A stretch of 64,000 nucleotides of DNA, taken from assembly GCF_008016795.1 (NCBI RefSeq), contig NZ_SDIK01000053.1, positions 1 to 64,000 on the forward strand, written 5' to 3'. Under the pieces are notes generated by a model. That model had not been told where the DNA came from. It was given only the letters and a program-made list of their open reading frames with translations, and did no database searches. A program made the translations under genes and the position numbers. Below, in pieces: positions 8,975 through 17,716 of this stretch. Source of the DNA: Prevotella brunnea. GTDB taxonomy: Bacteria > Bacteroidota > Bacteroidia > Bacteroidales > Bacteroidaceae. How positions within the stretch are numbered: position 1 is the first letter of the stretch; each line of letters begins with the position of its first letter.

Positions 8975-9970
8975 TTATTGTCCACCCAGTCGTTGAAAAA
9001 AGACAATCACCTCCTCCCACGTCTTGAATTCATCGCTGCCGAAGCGTAGGAGTGTTCCCATAAAATTATCCGATTTCGGAATGGAAATGAGATAGTCGGC
9101 ATAAAGCAATTGAGGATGATTGGTGAAAATGACGTGATTCCATGCCGGCGCGCTAAATACTTCCTCTATCCATGCCTGAGCCTCGGTCAATTGTTCAGGT
9201 TCATTGGTTGGCGCGGGAACAACAAAATAAACATTATAATAATCGAGCAGAAATTCGTAAGCCTTGTGCAGACTCGACTTTGGTTTTCCGTAGTCATCAC
9301 ACAACGTAGTCCAATCAATGAGAACCGTTCTACGTTCTCGTTGCGTCTGCTTGTCGTCAATCCAACGAACGATGGGCATCAGGTAATGGAATACAGCTTT
9401 TTCTATCAACCGATGTTCGCCATGAAAGCGGATGGCTCCGGGATAATGCCGCTGAAACAACTCGAAGGTATGAACCACCGAATCCTTGTCTCCGAAAAGT
9501 CCATAGACTCGTTGTTGCTCTTCGGGAGTAACATTGGCAAAACATTGCTCGGTGATTTCCTTATATTCTCTTTGCAGAGCCTTGGTAACGATAATCTCCT
9601 GCACACCATCTTTTCGTGGGTTTTGGAACACCTGTTTGCCCAACATGTTGCTCTCGCTGATGGTAGAACCCATTTGAAAGGCAGGGTTTACGCAAATCCT
9701 ATCCGTCCCATAAAGCATTTCGGTGTACATCCCCCCCATGGAAGTGCCTATGATGAGGTCGGGCTGCTCCTCTTTTTGGAGTCTGCGGAGCAGTTTCATC
9801 GCCTCTTCGGGATGAATGGGGAGGTCGGGAGCAAGAATGGTGGCTTCCGGCATGTAATCGCGTAAGATCTGGGCAGTATGAGTAGATCCCGCAGACATGA
9901 AGCCGTGGACATACATTATCTTTTTTCCCGTCATCAAATCCGGGAATGTTTTTTGATATTGATTTTCCAT
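8975..9970 (-). CDS. YqiA-type esterase fused to a degenerate HAD/nucleotidase-like domain
   Basis: Residues 17-205 form an alpha/beta hydrolase of the YqiA/YcfP type: MYVHGFMSAGST oxyanion region, nucleophile elbow GTSMGG (Ser77), acid in GDKDSVV (about Asp161) and His in GEHRL (about His186). Residues 213-331 resemble bacterial 5'(3')-deoxyribonucleotidases, especially the ending FGSDEFKTWEEVI. However, the DxDxT nucleophile loop reads DWTT (Asp219, Thr221) and the late Asp pair is missing, so this half is probably not a phosphatase. It lies 3 bp behind dgt and 6 bp before the helicase. The substrate of the esterase is unknown. Confidence 0.7.
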   Translation of the reverse strand: MENQYQKTFPDLMTGKKIMYVHGFMSAGSTHTAQILRDYMPEATILAPDLPIHPEEAMKLLRRLQKEEQPDLIIGTSMGGMYTEMLYGTDRICVNPAFQMGSTISESNMLGKQVFQNPRKDGVQEIIVTKALQREYKEITEQCFANVTPEEQQRVYGLFGDKDSVVHTFELFQRHYPGAIRFHGEHRLIEKAVFHYLMPIVRWIDDKQTQRERRTVLIDWTTLCDDYGKPKSSLHKAYEFLLDYYNVYFVVPAPTNEPEQLTEAQAWIEEVFSAPAWNHVIFTNHPQLLYADYLISIPKSDNFMGTLLRFGSDEFKTWEEVIVFFQRLGGQ

Positions 9971-9973
9971 AAC

Positions 9974-11320
9974 TTAAATAATCGGTAAGCTGATTCCATT
10001 GATTTTCTGATAGATATCCAAAGCATAAACATCCGTCATTCCACTGACATAATCGATTACTGCCATGATGCGGTCTTCCAAATTCGGATTACGAATGTCG
10101 TACTGGCTTGAGAACCTACGGATGAGCTGCTGACTGTGGAATCTTTCCGGAGCGACAGCCGCACCGGTGAGAGCTTCCATGAGTGTTTCCATGATTTTAT
10201 AGCCCGACAGTTCCACATCAAGAACAGTTTTGCTGGTATAGATCTTTTCAACCGACACCTTGGAGCAGTGGCGATAATTCTTCCCGGGAAGCTCAGGAAT
10301 ATGGTCTATCAACGAACCTTTAAAAGTGCCGTTGAGAATGGCTTCTTCGTTTTCCACAAACACATCTACGCACATTTTTTCAAGCAGTCCGACGACACAA
10401 GCCCTGAAATAAACCACTTGCTCATTCTTATCGGTAACGCCCTCCTTCACTACTCTGGAGCGAATGGCGTGTTGTGTGGCTTCATCGAAAAAGCCAAGGA
10501 GGAGCTCCGCCGTCTCATCGAAAGACAGCAACTTGAGCTTATGAGAATCTTCTATATCCATAATCTCATAGCATATGTCGTCGGCAGCCTCCACCAAATA
10601 TACTAATGGATGACGAATATACGCCATGCTTTCGCCGGAGGTGTCTTTACGCATAATTCCCAACTCATCGGCAATCTTGCGAAAAGTGGCTTCTTCTGAC
10701 TCAAAAAATCCGAACTTACCATGCTCTCCGGCAAACGTTGAGGAAAAAGGATATTTCACTATACTCGCAAGCGTGGAATAGGTCATCACGAAGCCTCCTT
10801 CACGCCTCCCCAAAAACCTATGGGTAAGCAGGCGAAACGCATTGGCATTACCCTCAAAATGAATGATATCATTCCAAAAACGGGGTCGCACAAGATGTTT
10901 TATTTCAGCTCCGGCACCTTCGCGAAAGAACGCTTGTATGGCTTTCTCACCACTATGCCCAAAAGGAGGATTACCCATATCGTGAGCATAACAGGCAGTT
11001 TGAACAATGGTTCCAATCTCCTCAAAGAGTGTTCCCCGGAGTTCGGGATGTTTGCGAACGAGCTGTCGAGCCACATCGTCGCCCAAGGACTTCCCCAAGG
11101 AGGCAACCTCCAAAGAATGGGTAAGCCGGTTATGCACAAAGACGCTCCCGGGAAGTGGGAAAACCTGTGTCTTGTTCTGAAGTCTTCTAAACGGCGCGGA
11201 ATAGATAAGTCTGTCGCTATCGCGCTTAAATTCCGACCGATCATCGTGTCGAAGCGCGTGTCGATCTTCTTGTCCGAACCGCTTGTTGGAAATAAGTTTT
11301 TGCCAATACATCATAATCAT
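9974..11320 (-). CDS. dgt: Deoxyguanosinetriphosphate triphosphohydrolase (dGTPase)
   Basis: Hydrolyses dGTP (in many homologues other dNTPs too) to the deoxynucleoside and triphosphate. Metal ligands of the HD domain are visible: His68 in NRLTHSLEV, His113-Asp114 in YAHDMGNPPFGHSGE, and a later Asp in VEAADDICYEI. The 448 aa match dGTPase family proteins. MMYWQKL, two codons in, is an alternative start. It is first in an operon with the esterase fusion and the nuclease-helicase, and divergent from dut across an 8-bp palindrome. Both divergent genes act on dNTP pools. Confidence 0.9.
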   Translation of the reverse strand: MIMMYWQKLISNKRFGQEDRHALRHDDRSEFKRDSDRLIYSAPFRRLQNKTQVFPLPGSVFVHNRLTHSLEVASLGKSLGDDVARQLVRKHPELRGTLFEEIGTIVQTACYAHDMGNPPFGHSGEKAIQAFFREGAGAEIKHLVRPRFWNDIIHFEGNANAFRLLTHRFLGRREGGFVMTYSTLASIVKYPFSSTFAGEHGKFGFFESEEATFRKIADELGIMRKDTSGESMAYIRHPLVYLVEAADDICYEIMDIEDSHKLKLLSFDETAELLLGFFDEATQHAIRSRVVKEGVTDKNEQVVYFRACVVGLLEKMCVDVFVENEEAILNGTFKGSLIDHIPELPGKNYRHCSKVSVEKIYTSKTVLDVELSGYKIMETLMEALTGAAVAPERFHSQQLIRRFSSQYDIRNPNLEDRIMAVIDYVSGMTDVYALDIYQKINGISLPII

Positions 11321-11337
11321 AAAAAGATTCGCACACG

Positions 11338-11345
11338 CAAAAGTA
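11338..11345 (-). promoter_or_regulatory. -7 box of the dgt promoter
   Basis: TACTTTTG on the minus strand, 17 bp before the dgt start codon. The -33 region falls inside the palindrome at 11355-11377 and has no clear TTTG, which suggests a weak or regulated promoter. Confidence 0.45.
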
Positions 11346-11354
11346 ATTAAAATT

Positions 11355-11377
11355 GGCTAAAATGGGGCTTTTTAGCC
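11355..11377. promoter_or_regulatory. Possible operator between dgt and dut
   Basis: Perfect 8-bp inverted repeat GGCTAAAA (11355-11362)/TTTTAGCC (11370-11377) with a 7-bp gap. It covers the -33 position of the dgt promoter and lies about 32 bp before the dut -7 box. It could bind a regulator shared by the two divergent genes. The neighbouring genes encode no regulator. Confidence 0.35.
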
Positions 11378-11408
11378 TTGAAAATTCATCTATGTGGACG
11401 GAATTCGT

Positions 11409-11416
11409 TATTTTTG
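11409..11416 (+). promoter_or_regulatory. -7 box of the dut promoter
   Basis: TATTTTTG, followed by an expected start near 11423 and the dut ATG at 11436, preceded by AAAAGGA as ribosome binding site. The -33 box is poor. Confidence 0.5.
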
Positions 11417-11435
11417 CACATAATAAAAAGGAATT

Positions 11436-11873
11436 ATGATTAAGATTAAAGTTGTAAACAAAGGCAAACAACCCCTTCCAACCTATGCAACATCACAGAG
11501 TGCGGGTATGGATCTTCGTGCCGACATAACGTGTCCCATTACCCTCAAGCCCATGGAACGCCGATTAATCCCGACAGGCCTGCATATAGCCCTACCCGCC
11601 GGTTATGAGGCTCAGGTGCGACCTCGCAGCGGCTTGGCATTAAAACATGGCATCACGGTGCTTAACACGCCGGGAACGGTGGATGCCGACTACCGAGGAG
11701 AGATTATGGTATTGCTCATCAACTTCTCTGAGAAAGATTTTGTAATCAACGCCGGCGAACGCATCGCGCAAATGATCATCGCTCGCCACGAACAAGCAGA
11801 GTTTGAAGTTGTGGAAATACTCGATGAGACAGAACGTGGCGCAGGAGGATATGGTCATACCGGAGTGAAGTGA
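11436..11873 (+). CDS. dut: dUTP diphosphatase
   Basis: Converts dUTP to dUMP and pyrophosphate, which keeps uracil out of DNA and supplies dUMP for dTMP synthesis. The five motifs of trimeric dUTPases are present: motif 1 SAGMDLRAD (about 22-30), motif 2 [11 protein letters not shown], motif 3 [14 protein letters not shown], motif 4 GERIAQMII, and the C-terminal motif 5 [10 protein letters not shown] that closes over the substrate. The 145 aa are full length. It starts a plus-strand run leading to the TPR and envelope genes, 114 bp before the next coding region. Confidence 0.95.
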   Translation: MIKIKVVNKGKQPLPTYATSQSAGMDLRADITCPITLKPMERRLIPTGLHIALPAGYEAQVRPRSGLALKHGITVLNTPGTVDADYRGEIMVLLINFSEKDFVINAGERIAQMIIARHEQAEFEVVEILDETERGAGGYGHTGVK

Positions 11874-11987
11874 ACGAAACAAGTTGGAATGTGAACAATA
11901 CCCGGAGGTCATTCGCCACACGCAAGAGGGATTTTTTTTATACCCGGGAAAGCTTCTACAACGATTTTAACAACGGAGGACAACTGA

Positions 11988-13718
11988 TTGAATACTGATT
12001 ATAAAAGACATGGCAGGAGAATTGTATTGATGGCAATGCTATGGGGATGGGCATTGATGGCAAATGCCATTCCTGACAATGACACCTTGCCACGCTACAA
12101 CTATTTCTTCCTTGAGGCGATAATACAACAGGAGTTGGGGAATATGACTGCCGCTTTCGACCTTTTTACCCATGCCAAGGATATCAATCCCAACGCACCG
12201 GAAGCGTATTACGAATTGGCCGGTTATTATATGAAAATGAAGGACGTCAAACAAGCACGTACTCACTTCGAGAAAGCAGCGGAACTGGCACCTAATAACA
12301 CCACTTATCTTGAGAAATTGGGGCTGTTCTACCTTACTCAGAAAGATTACGAAAGCGCACTCGATGCCTACGAACGATTATATGCCACAAACAAGACGCG
12401 TGAGGATGTGCTTCAGATACTATATCATCTCTACGGAACAAAAAATGACTTCAAGAAAATGTTGGAAGTACTGGACCGATTGGAGCTATTGATGGGAAGC
12501 AACGAACACCTCTCGCTCTCAAAAATGCAGATTTACGAACAGATGGGAGATAAAAAGAAAGAGCAGGCAGTATTGATGGCACTCGTTCAAAACCATCCGC
12601 TGGAGTTGAATTATAGGGTTATGCTGGGAAATTGGCTCTTTCAGAATAATAAAAAGAAACAGGCGTTTCAGGAATACAAGGCAGTTTTGAAAGAGGAACC
12701 CGACAATTCGTTTGCACAGCTCTCGCTATTAGACTATTACCGGGATGTAAAAGACCAAAAAACCGTTGACGAAATCACTCAAAACATTCTTCTATCCCCC
12801 AAAACCGAAAAAGAAACCAAAATGGCTCTGTTGCGACAAGTCATCATGGAGAGTCAGAAAGAGGAAAACAAAGACAGCTTGAAAGTGCTGAAATTGTTTG
12901 ATAAGGTATTGGCTTTGCCACAAGAAGATGCCGACATCGTCTTGATGAAAGCCGCCTATTTTACCCTGCAAAATGCTCCGAAAGCCACCATTAATGAGGT
13001 TTATGAACGTGCGGTGGAGATAGAGCCCGACAATACCGGGGCGCGCTTGGCATTGTTACAAAACACTTGGGAAACACAAGATTACGACAAAGTCATCGAA
13101 ATCTGTCGTCCCGCGCAAGAATATAACCCGGAGGAGATGGCATTCTACTATTATCAGGGCTTCGCACAATACATGAAACATGACAATGACGAAGCCTTGA
13201 AAACATTTCGCAAAGGGGTAAGTCAGATAAAGCCCGACAGCAATCCCGACCTTGTTGCCGATTTCTATGCCGTTATGGGCGACATTCTGCACGAAAAAGG
13301 AATGGATAAAGAGGCATACGAGGCATACGACAGTTGCCTGCAATGGAAGCCCGACTATGCACCTGCACTCAACAACTATGCCTATTATCTGAGCGAAAAC
13401 AACAAAGACCTGAAAAAGGCGGAGCAAATGAGCTATAAAACAGTAAAAGCCGAACCGGAAAATGCCACATTCTTAGACACCTACGCATGGATTCTTTTCA
13501 AACAAGAAAGATACGAAGAGGCAAGAATCTATATTGACCAGGTCATGAAGTACGATACATCGCTCAGTGGAACCGTACTCGAACATGCCGGCGACATCTA
13601 CTTCAACGTTGGCGACCAAAGTAAGGCATTGGATTATTGGCAGCAAGCAGCAAAGGCGGGCAATGACAGCAAGCTATTGAAGAAAAAGATAGAACAAAAG
13701 AAATACATAAAGAAATGA
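11988..13718 (+). CDS. Exported TPR protein
   Basis: A 576-aa protein with an N-terminal signal peptide (cut probably after MANA, about residue 28) followed by tetratricopeptide repeats over nearly its whole length, for example the repeat around residues 70-103 (EAYYELAGYYMKMKDVKQA) and those around 415-510. It should be periplasmic and protein-binding. The start is a TTG: GGAGGA lies 7 bp before it, a better ribosome site than any in front of the downstream ATGs, which would also cut into the signal peptide. Its stop overlaps the next ATG (ATGA). The dut-TPR-DUF4292-EnvC order is a recurring Bacteroidetes cluster, hinting at an envelope or division role. Confidence 0.75.
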   Translation: MNTDYKRHGRRIVLMAMLWGWALMANAIPDNDTLPRYNYFFLEAIIQQELGNMTAAFDLFTHAKDINPNAPEAYYELAGYYMKMKDVKQARTHFEKAAELAPNNTTYLEKLGLFYLTQKDYESALDAYERLYATNKTREDVLQILYHLYGTKNDFKKMLEVLDRLELLMGSNEHLSLSKMQIYEQMGDKKKEQAVLMALVQNHPLELNYRVMLGNWLFQNNKKKQAFQEYKAVLKEEPDNSFAQLSLLDYYRDVKDQKTVDEITQNILLSPKTEKETKMALLRQVIMESQKEENKDSLKVLKLFDKVLALPQEDADIVLMKAAYFTLQNAPKATINEVYERAVEIEPDNTGARLALLQNTWETQDYDKVIEICRPAQEYNPEEMAFYYYQGFAQYMKHDNDEALKTFRKGVSQIKPDSNPDLVADFYAVMGDILHEKGMDKEAYEAYDSCLQWKPDYAPALNNYAYYLSENNKDLKKAEQMSYKTVKAEPENATFLDTYAWILFKQERYEEARIYIDQVMKYDTSLSGTVLEHAGDIYFNVGDQSKALDYWQQAAKAGNDSKLLKKKIEQKKYIKK

Positions 13719-14614
13719 ACATACGAAACATAAGCATCGCCATCTTCGCGTTATCTATTTTTGCGGGATGCGGAACAAAGAAATCGGTAACGGAGCAATC
13801 GTCCACCACGAAACAACCGATAACTACAACACAAAGTTCGGAAAAGAAGCAAAGGTTGCAATTTGTGCAAAAGGTCGCCGACCGCGCATTATATCAAAGA
13901 AATTTGGTCGCCGACTTGTCATTCACCCTCAACAACGGCTCCAAGAACATTTCCGTTCCGGGAATCCTACGAATGAGGAAGGATGAGGTGGTGCGTATTC
14001 AACTGTTGGTACCCATCATACGCAGTGAGGTGGGGAGGATTGAATTTACCAAGAACTATGTCCTCTTTATCGATCGCATGCACAAACAATACGTAAAAGC
14101 CGGCTACAACGAGGTGGCTTTCTTGAAAGACAACGGCATCAATTTCTACACTCTGCAGGCTTTGTTTTGGAACCAACTCTTCATCCCGGGCAAACAACGA
14201 GTAGGAGAAAACCAACTGGAGACTTTCAATGTGAACCTTACCACAGTTCAATCACCCAACCAAGCTTACGTCCCCATTACGCTCAAGGACGGAAGAATGG
14301 ATTATAAATGGATGGCTGAATCGTTCTCCGGACTTATCGGCAAAGCGGAAGTGAAATACACAAGCACGGAGCATGGTATCTCTACATTGAATTGGCAGTA
14401 TGACAACTTCCAAAACTTCGGGTCAAAGAAGTTCCCCACCGAACAAGAAGTTATCATTCGCACACAAGCAACCAAACAAAGAAAAACGCTCAAAGCCAAA
14501 TTCAGTCTTTCCGGACTCAACGATAACGCCAATTGGGAGAGTATAACCCAACCATCGAACAAATATCGAAAAGTGGGAATTGAAGAAATCCTTGAGAAAT
14601 TAACAGCACTTTAG
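13715..14614 (+). CDS. DUF4292 lipoprotein
   Basis: A 299-aa predicted lipoprotein: signal peptide with lipobox IFAGC, so Cys19 would be lipidated, then a Ser/Thr/Gln-rich linker to about residue 45. The remainder is a beta-rich domain (DLSFTLNNGSKNISVPGILRMRKDEVVRIQ...) of the LolA/LolB-like shape I associate with DUF4292. A role in outer-membrane lipoprotein or lipid handling is inference only. It starts inside the stop of the TPR gene (ATGA) and ends one base before the EnvC-like gene, so the three are translationally coupled. Confidence 0.75.
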   Translation: MNIRNISIAIFALSIFAGCGTKKSVTEQSSTTKQPITTTQSSEKKQRLQFVQKVADRALYQRNLVADLSFTLNNGSKNISVPGILRMRKDEVVRIQLLVPIIRSEVGRIEFTKNYVLFIDRMHKQYVKAGYNEVAFLKDNGINFYTLQALFWNQLFIPGKQRVGENQLETFNVNLTTVQSPNQAYVPITLKDGRMDYKWMAESFSGLIGKAEVKYTSTEHGISTLNWQYDNFQNFGSKKFPTEQEVIIRTQATKQRKTLKAKFSLSGLNDNANWESITQPSNKYRKVGIEEILEKLTAL

Positions 14615-14615
14615 A

Positions 14616-16394
14616 ATGAAACGCATTACATTAATCATCCTATTATTGACCACGTGCCTGCTGTCGCCTTACGCACAGAAACCTGCCAAACGACAGAAGA
14701 ACAAATCCGTGCAGCAAAAGATAGAAAAGAAGGCAACTAAAAAATCGACAAAAAGAAGCGGAAAGACTGCAAAAGCACAACCCAAATATGTTAGAACAAA
14801 GGAAATAAAGAGTCTGCAACAAAAAAATGCAGAGATTCTGAAAGAAATATCGAAGAACGAAAAAGAGCTAAAGGCCAAAGAGAAGGATGTCGCAGAACGC
14901 TTGCAGAAAATCATGACGCTCGACACAGAGATAGGACAACATCAGAAAACAATTGACACGATTGCCACCGACATAAAAGACCTTGACGGAAACATCGGCA
15001 TACTGAAAGGACAGCTCAACTCTCTCGAAACACAACTGAACGAAAGACGCATGCGTTTCATCAGCTCCATGCGCCACATGGCGCGTCATCGCGGAATACA
15101 AGACAAGCTGATGTTCGTCTTCTCCGCCAAGAGTCTCACACAGATGTACCGCCGACTGCGCTTCATTCGCGAATATGCAGCCTATCAGCGCGCACAAGGT
15201 GAATTACTGAAAGCAAAGCAAGCACAAGTGGATCAGAAACAGCAACAACTCCAAACGGTTCGCTCCACCAAGAGCAATCTCCTGTATAAAGGTCGCCAAG
15301 AACATCAGAAGATGGAAAGCAAGAAACAGGAACAGCAAAACGTGGTTAATTCCTTGCAGAACGAACAAAAAGTGCTACAGAGCGTCATCGCCGACCGACA
15401 GAAAAAACAGCAAGCCATCTCAGCTCAAGTAGATAGACTGGTGGCAATAGAAATGGAGAAAGTCCGCCAAAGAGCGATTGCCGAGGCTAAAGCCAAAGCT
15501 GCGGCTCGAGCAGCCGCCGCCAAACGACGAGCAGCAGAGATGGCGCGCAGGAAAGCAGAGGCAGAACGTGCTGCACGAGAGAATGCTCGCAGAATAGCGG
15601 AAGCGAAAGCAAGGGAAGCTGCAGCAAAAGCGGAAGCAAGGGCAAAGGCTGAGGCAGCTGAGCGCGCACGCAAAGAAGCTGCAGCAAAAGCAGAAGAGGC
15701 TCGCCGGGCAACGGAAAGAGCTCGCCAACAGGCAGAAGCGGAAGCCTCTGCCAAAAAAGCACGAGAATTAAAAAGAGCACAAGAACGAGAAGCAGCAGCC
15801 AAACGCGAAGAAGAACGAATTGCGGCACAAGCGGCAGCAACTCAAGCACGTGCCACACAACAAGCTCGCGAGGCGGAAGCCTTGCGCGTTGCGGCAGAAC
15901 GAAAAGCCAAAGCCGACAGAGAGAGAGCTGCTCGCGAACAGGCGGCGGCAGCGAAAGCAAACCGAGAAAGCAATACACTCATGTCATCTGCCGACCGGGC
16001 AATGACCGGAAGTTTTGAAAACAACAAGGGACGATTACCCATGCCCATGTCCGGCAGAATTATCACCCACTATGGCAACTACAACGTGAACGGACTCTCA
16101 CACGTAAAGCTAAATAGCAGTGGCATCAACATCAAATCAGCAGCGGGCAGCCCCGTCAGAAGTGTCTTCAAAGGTGAAGTTAGTGCCATCTTCACAGGAG
16201 GAGGCATCACCGCTGTCATGGTGCGACATGGTGTTTACATTTCATCTTACTTCAACATGGGCAGTGTCAGCGTGAGAAAGGGACAAACCGTCGGAACAGG
16301 TCAGACATTGGGTACGGTAAATTCCGGTGGCGTTCTCCACTTTGAACTGCGAAGGGAAACCGCCAAGCTGAACCCCGAACAATGGCTGCGCTAA
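14616..16394 (+). CDS. EnvC-like murein hydrolase activator (coiled coil + degenerate LytM)
   Basis: Probably activates an N-acetylmuramoyl-L-alanine amidase at the division site from the periplasm. Signal peptide (cleavage near YAQ, about 20), Lys/Arg-rich linker, coiled coil from about 65 to 270, then an Ala/Glu/Arg/Lys low-complexity helix from about 275 to 460, and a LytM/M23 fold from about 475. The zinc ligands of active M23 enzymes are lost: GINIK where HxxGxD is expected, and a single His in VLHFELR. Active-site loss is the norm for EnvC/NlpD activators. The 592 aa exceed E. coli EnvC (about 420), mainly through the low-complexity helix. Confidence 0.8.
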   Translation: MKRITLIILLLTTCLLSPYAQKPAKRQKNKSVQQKIEKKATKKSTKRSGKTAKAQPKYVRTKEIKSLQQKNAEILKEISKNEKELKAKEKDVAERLQKIMTLDTEIGQHQKTIDTIATDIKDLDGNIGILKGQLNSLETQLNERRMRFISSMRHMARHRGIQDKLMFVFSAKSLTQMYRRLRFIREYAAYQRAQGELLKAKQAQVDQKQQQLQTVRSTKSNLLYKGRQEHQKMESKKQEQQNVVNSLQNEQKVLQSVIADRQKKQQAISAQVDRLVAIEMEKVRQRAIAEAKAKAAARAAAAKRRAAEMARRKAEAERAARENARRIAEAKAREAAAKAEARAKAEAAERARKEAAAKAEEARRATERARQQAEAEASAKKARELKRAQEREAAAKREEERIAAQAAATQARATQQAREAEALRVAAERKAKADRERAAREQAAAAKANRESNTLMSSADRAMTGSFENNKGRLPMPMSGRIITHYGNYNVNGLSHVKLNSSGINIKSAAGSPVRSVFKGEVSAIFTGGGITAVMVRHGVYISSYFNMGSVSVRKGQTVGTGQTLGTVNSGGVLHFELRRETAKLNPEQWLR

Positions 16395-16480
16395 TCAGAA
16401 CGAAACTTCCTCATCGGAAAGGCTTGACATTAATAACGGAGGAACATTAATCGTTAACAATAAAACAAAAGTTCATCATC

Positions 16481-16801
16481 ATGACACAAGAAGAAAAGAC
16501 AAAGATAATCGAAAATATCGTAGAGGCATTGAAGACGGTTTACGACCCGGAAATCCCCGTAAACATTTACGACCTCGGAATGATTTACAAGATTGACCTT
16601 CAAGACGATGGAAAATTGGACATGGATATGACTTTCACTTCTCCCTCTTGTCCGGCTGCCGACTTCATCTTCGAAGATGTTCGCACCAAGGTAGAAGGAG
16701 TTTCAGGAGTAACTTCCACCAATATTAACCTCGTCTTCGAACCTATTTGGGATCAAAGTATGATGAGCGAGGAAGCAAGAGTGGAACTCGGTTTCGATTA
16801 A
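16481..16801 (+). CDS. SufT/MIP18-like Fe-S assembly protein (DUF59)
   Basis: A 106-aa single-domain DUF59 protein, the family of SufT and eukaryotic MIP18, which helps mature iron-sulfur proteins. Visible family features are VYDPEIPVNIYDLGMIYKI (about 21-39) and the conserved Cys in TSPSCPAAD (Cys57). It lies 86 bp past the EnvC-like gene and 64 bp before lpxH, so it may share their transcript. Which Fe-S clients it serves is not evident; the ferredoxin-dependent KorAB is one possible client in this window. Confidence 0.85.
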   Translation: MTQEEKTKIIENIVEALKTVYDPEIPVNIYDLGMIYKIDLQDDGKLDMDMTFTSPSCPAADFIFEDVRTKVEGVSGVTSTNINLVFEPIWDQSMMSEEARVELGFD

Positions 16802-16865
16802 TCTTTGCACCTTTTGCGAAAACAGCTACACTTAAATTCTTTAACCCTCATTCGTCATTCAAGTT

Positions 16866-17630
16866 ATGAAAAATGTATATTTCCTATCAGACGCGCATCT
16901 TGGTTCGCTCGCGATAGACCATAAACGAACACAAGAGAGAAGGCTGGTGAACTTTCTTGACAGCATTAAGCACAAGGCCACAGCCATTTATCTGTTAGGC
17001 GACATGTTTGATTTCTGGAACGAGTACAGATATGTCGTACCCAAAGGTTTCACACGCTTTCTCGGAAAGTTGTCAGAGCTTACCGACATGGGAATAGAGG
17101 TGCATTATTTCATAGGAAATCACGACATCTGGACCTATGGGTATTTGGAAGAAGAGTGTGGCGTCATACTTCATCGCCGACCCATCACCACGGAAATCTA
17201 CGACAAAGTGTTTTTCCTTGCTCATGGCGACGGATTGGGCGACCCCGACCCCAAATATCGTTTCTTGCGCAGCATTTTCCACAATCGTTTTTGTCAACGG
17301 CTGCTCAACTTCTTCCACCCATGGTGGGGCATGCAGTTAGGACTCAATTGGGCAAAAAAAAGCAGACTGAAGCGAGCCGATGGAAAAGAGGTGCCCTATC
17401 TGGGTGAAGAGAAAGAATATTTGGTGAGGTTCACCAAGGATTACATGAAGACACATGCCGATGTGGATTACTATATCTATGGTCATCGCCATATCGAACT
17501 CGATCTGACGCTTTCGCGCAAGGCACGTCTTTTCATTCTGGGCGACTGGATATGGCAGTTCACTTATGTGGTGTTCGACGGCGAGCACATCTTCCTTGAG
17601 GAATATGTAGAGGGCGAGAGCAAGCCATAG
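16866..17630 (+). CDS. lpxH: UDP-2,3-diacylglucosamine diphosphatase
   Basis: Cleaves UDP-2,3-diacylglucosamine to lipid X and UMP, the fourth step of lipid A synthesis, at the inner face of the cytoplasmic membrane. All metallophosphoesterase motifs are present: SDAHLGS (Asp8, His10), GDMFDFW, GNHD, HGDGLGD and GHRH near the end. The 254 aa are a normal length. The charged insert (KKSRLKRADGKEVPYLGEEKE) before GHRH matches the membrane-facing lid of the family. Last gene of the plus-strand block that began with dut. Confidence 0.85.
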   Translation: MKNVYFLSDAHLGSLAIDHKRTQERRLVNFLDSIKHKATAIYLLGDMFDFWNEYRYVVPKGFTRFLGKLSELTDMGIEVHYFIGNHDIWTYGYLEEECGVILHRRPITTEIYDKVFFLAHGDGLGDPDPKYRFLRSIFHNRFCQRLLNFFHPWWGMQLGLNWAKKSRLKRADGKEVPYLGEEKEYLVRFTKDYMKTHADVDYYIYGHRHIELDLTLSRKARLFILGDWIWQFTYVVFDGEHIFLEEYVEGESKP

Positions 17631-17716
17631 TCAGGATAGTCATGTTTTTTTACGCACATTCGTATAACATCAATCAGAAGGTGGGCTTGCGAAAGTCTCA
17701 GCGAGACTGCTTTTGT

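Noticed and set aside
15425-15978. Long antisense frames rich in Ala, Leu, Ser and Cys opposite the EnvC-like gene
   Set aside because: They are mirror images of the low-complexity Ala/Arg/Glu codons on the plus strand.
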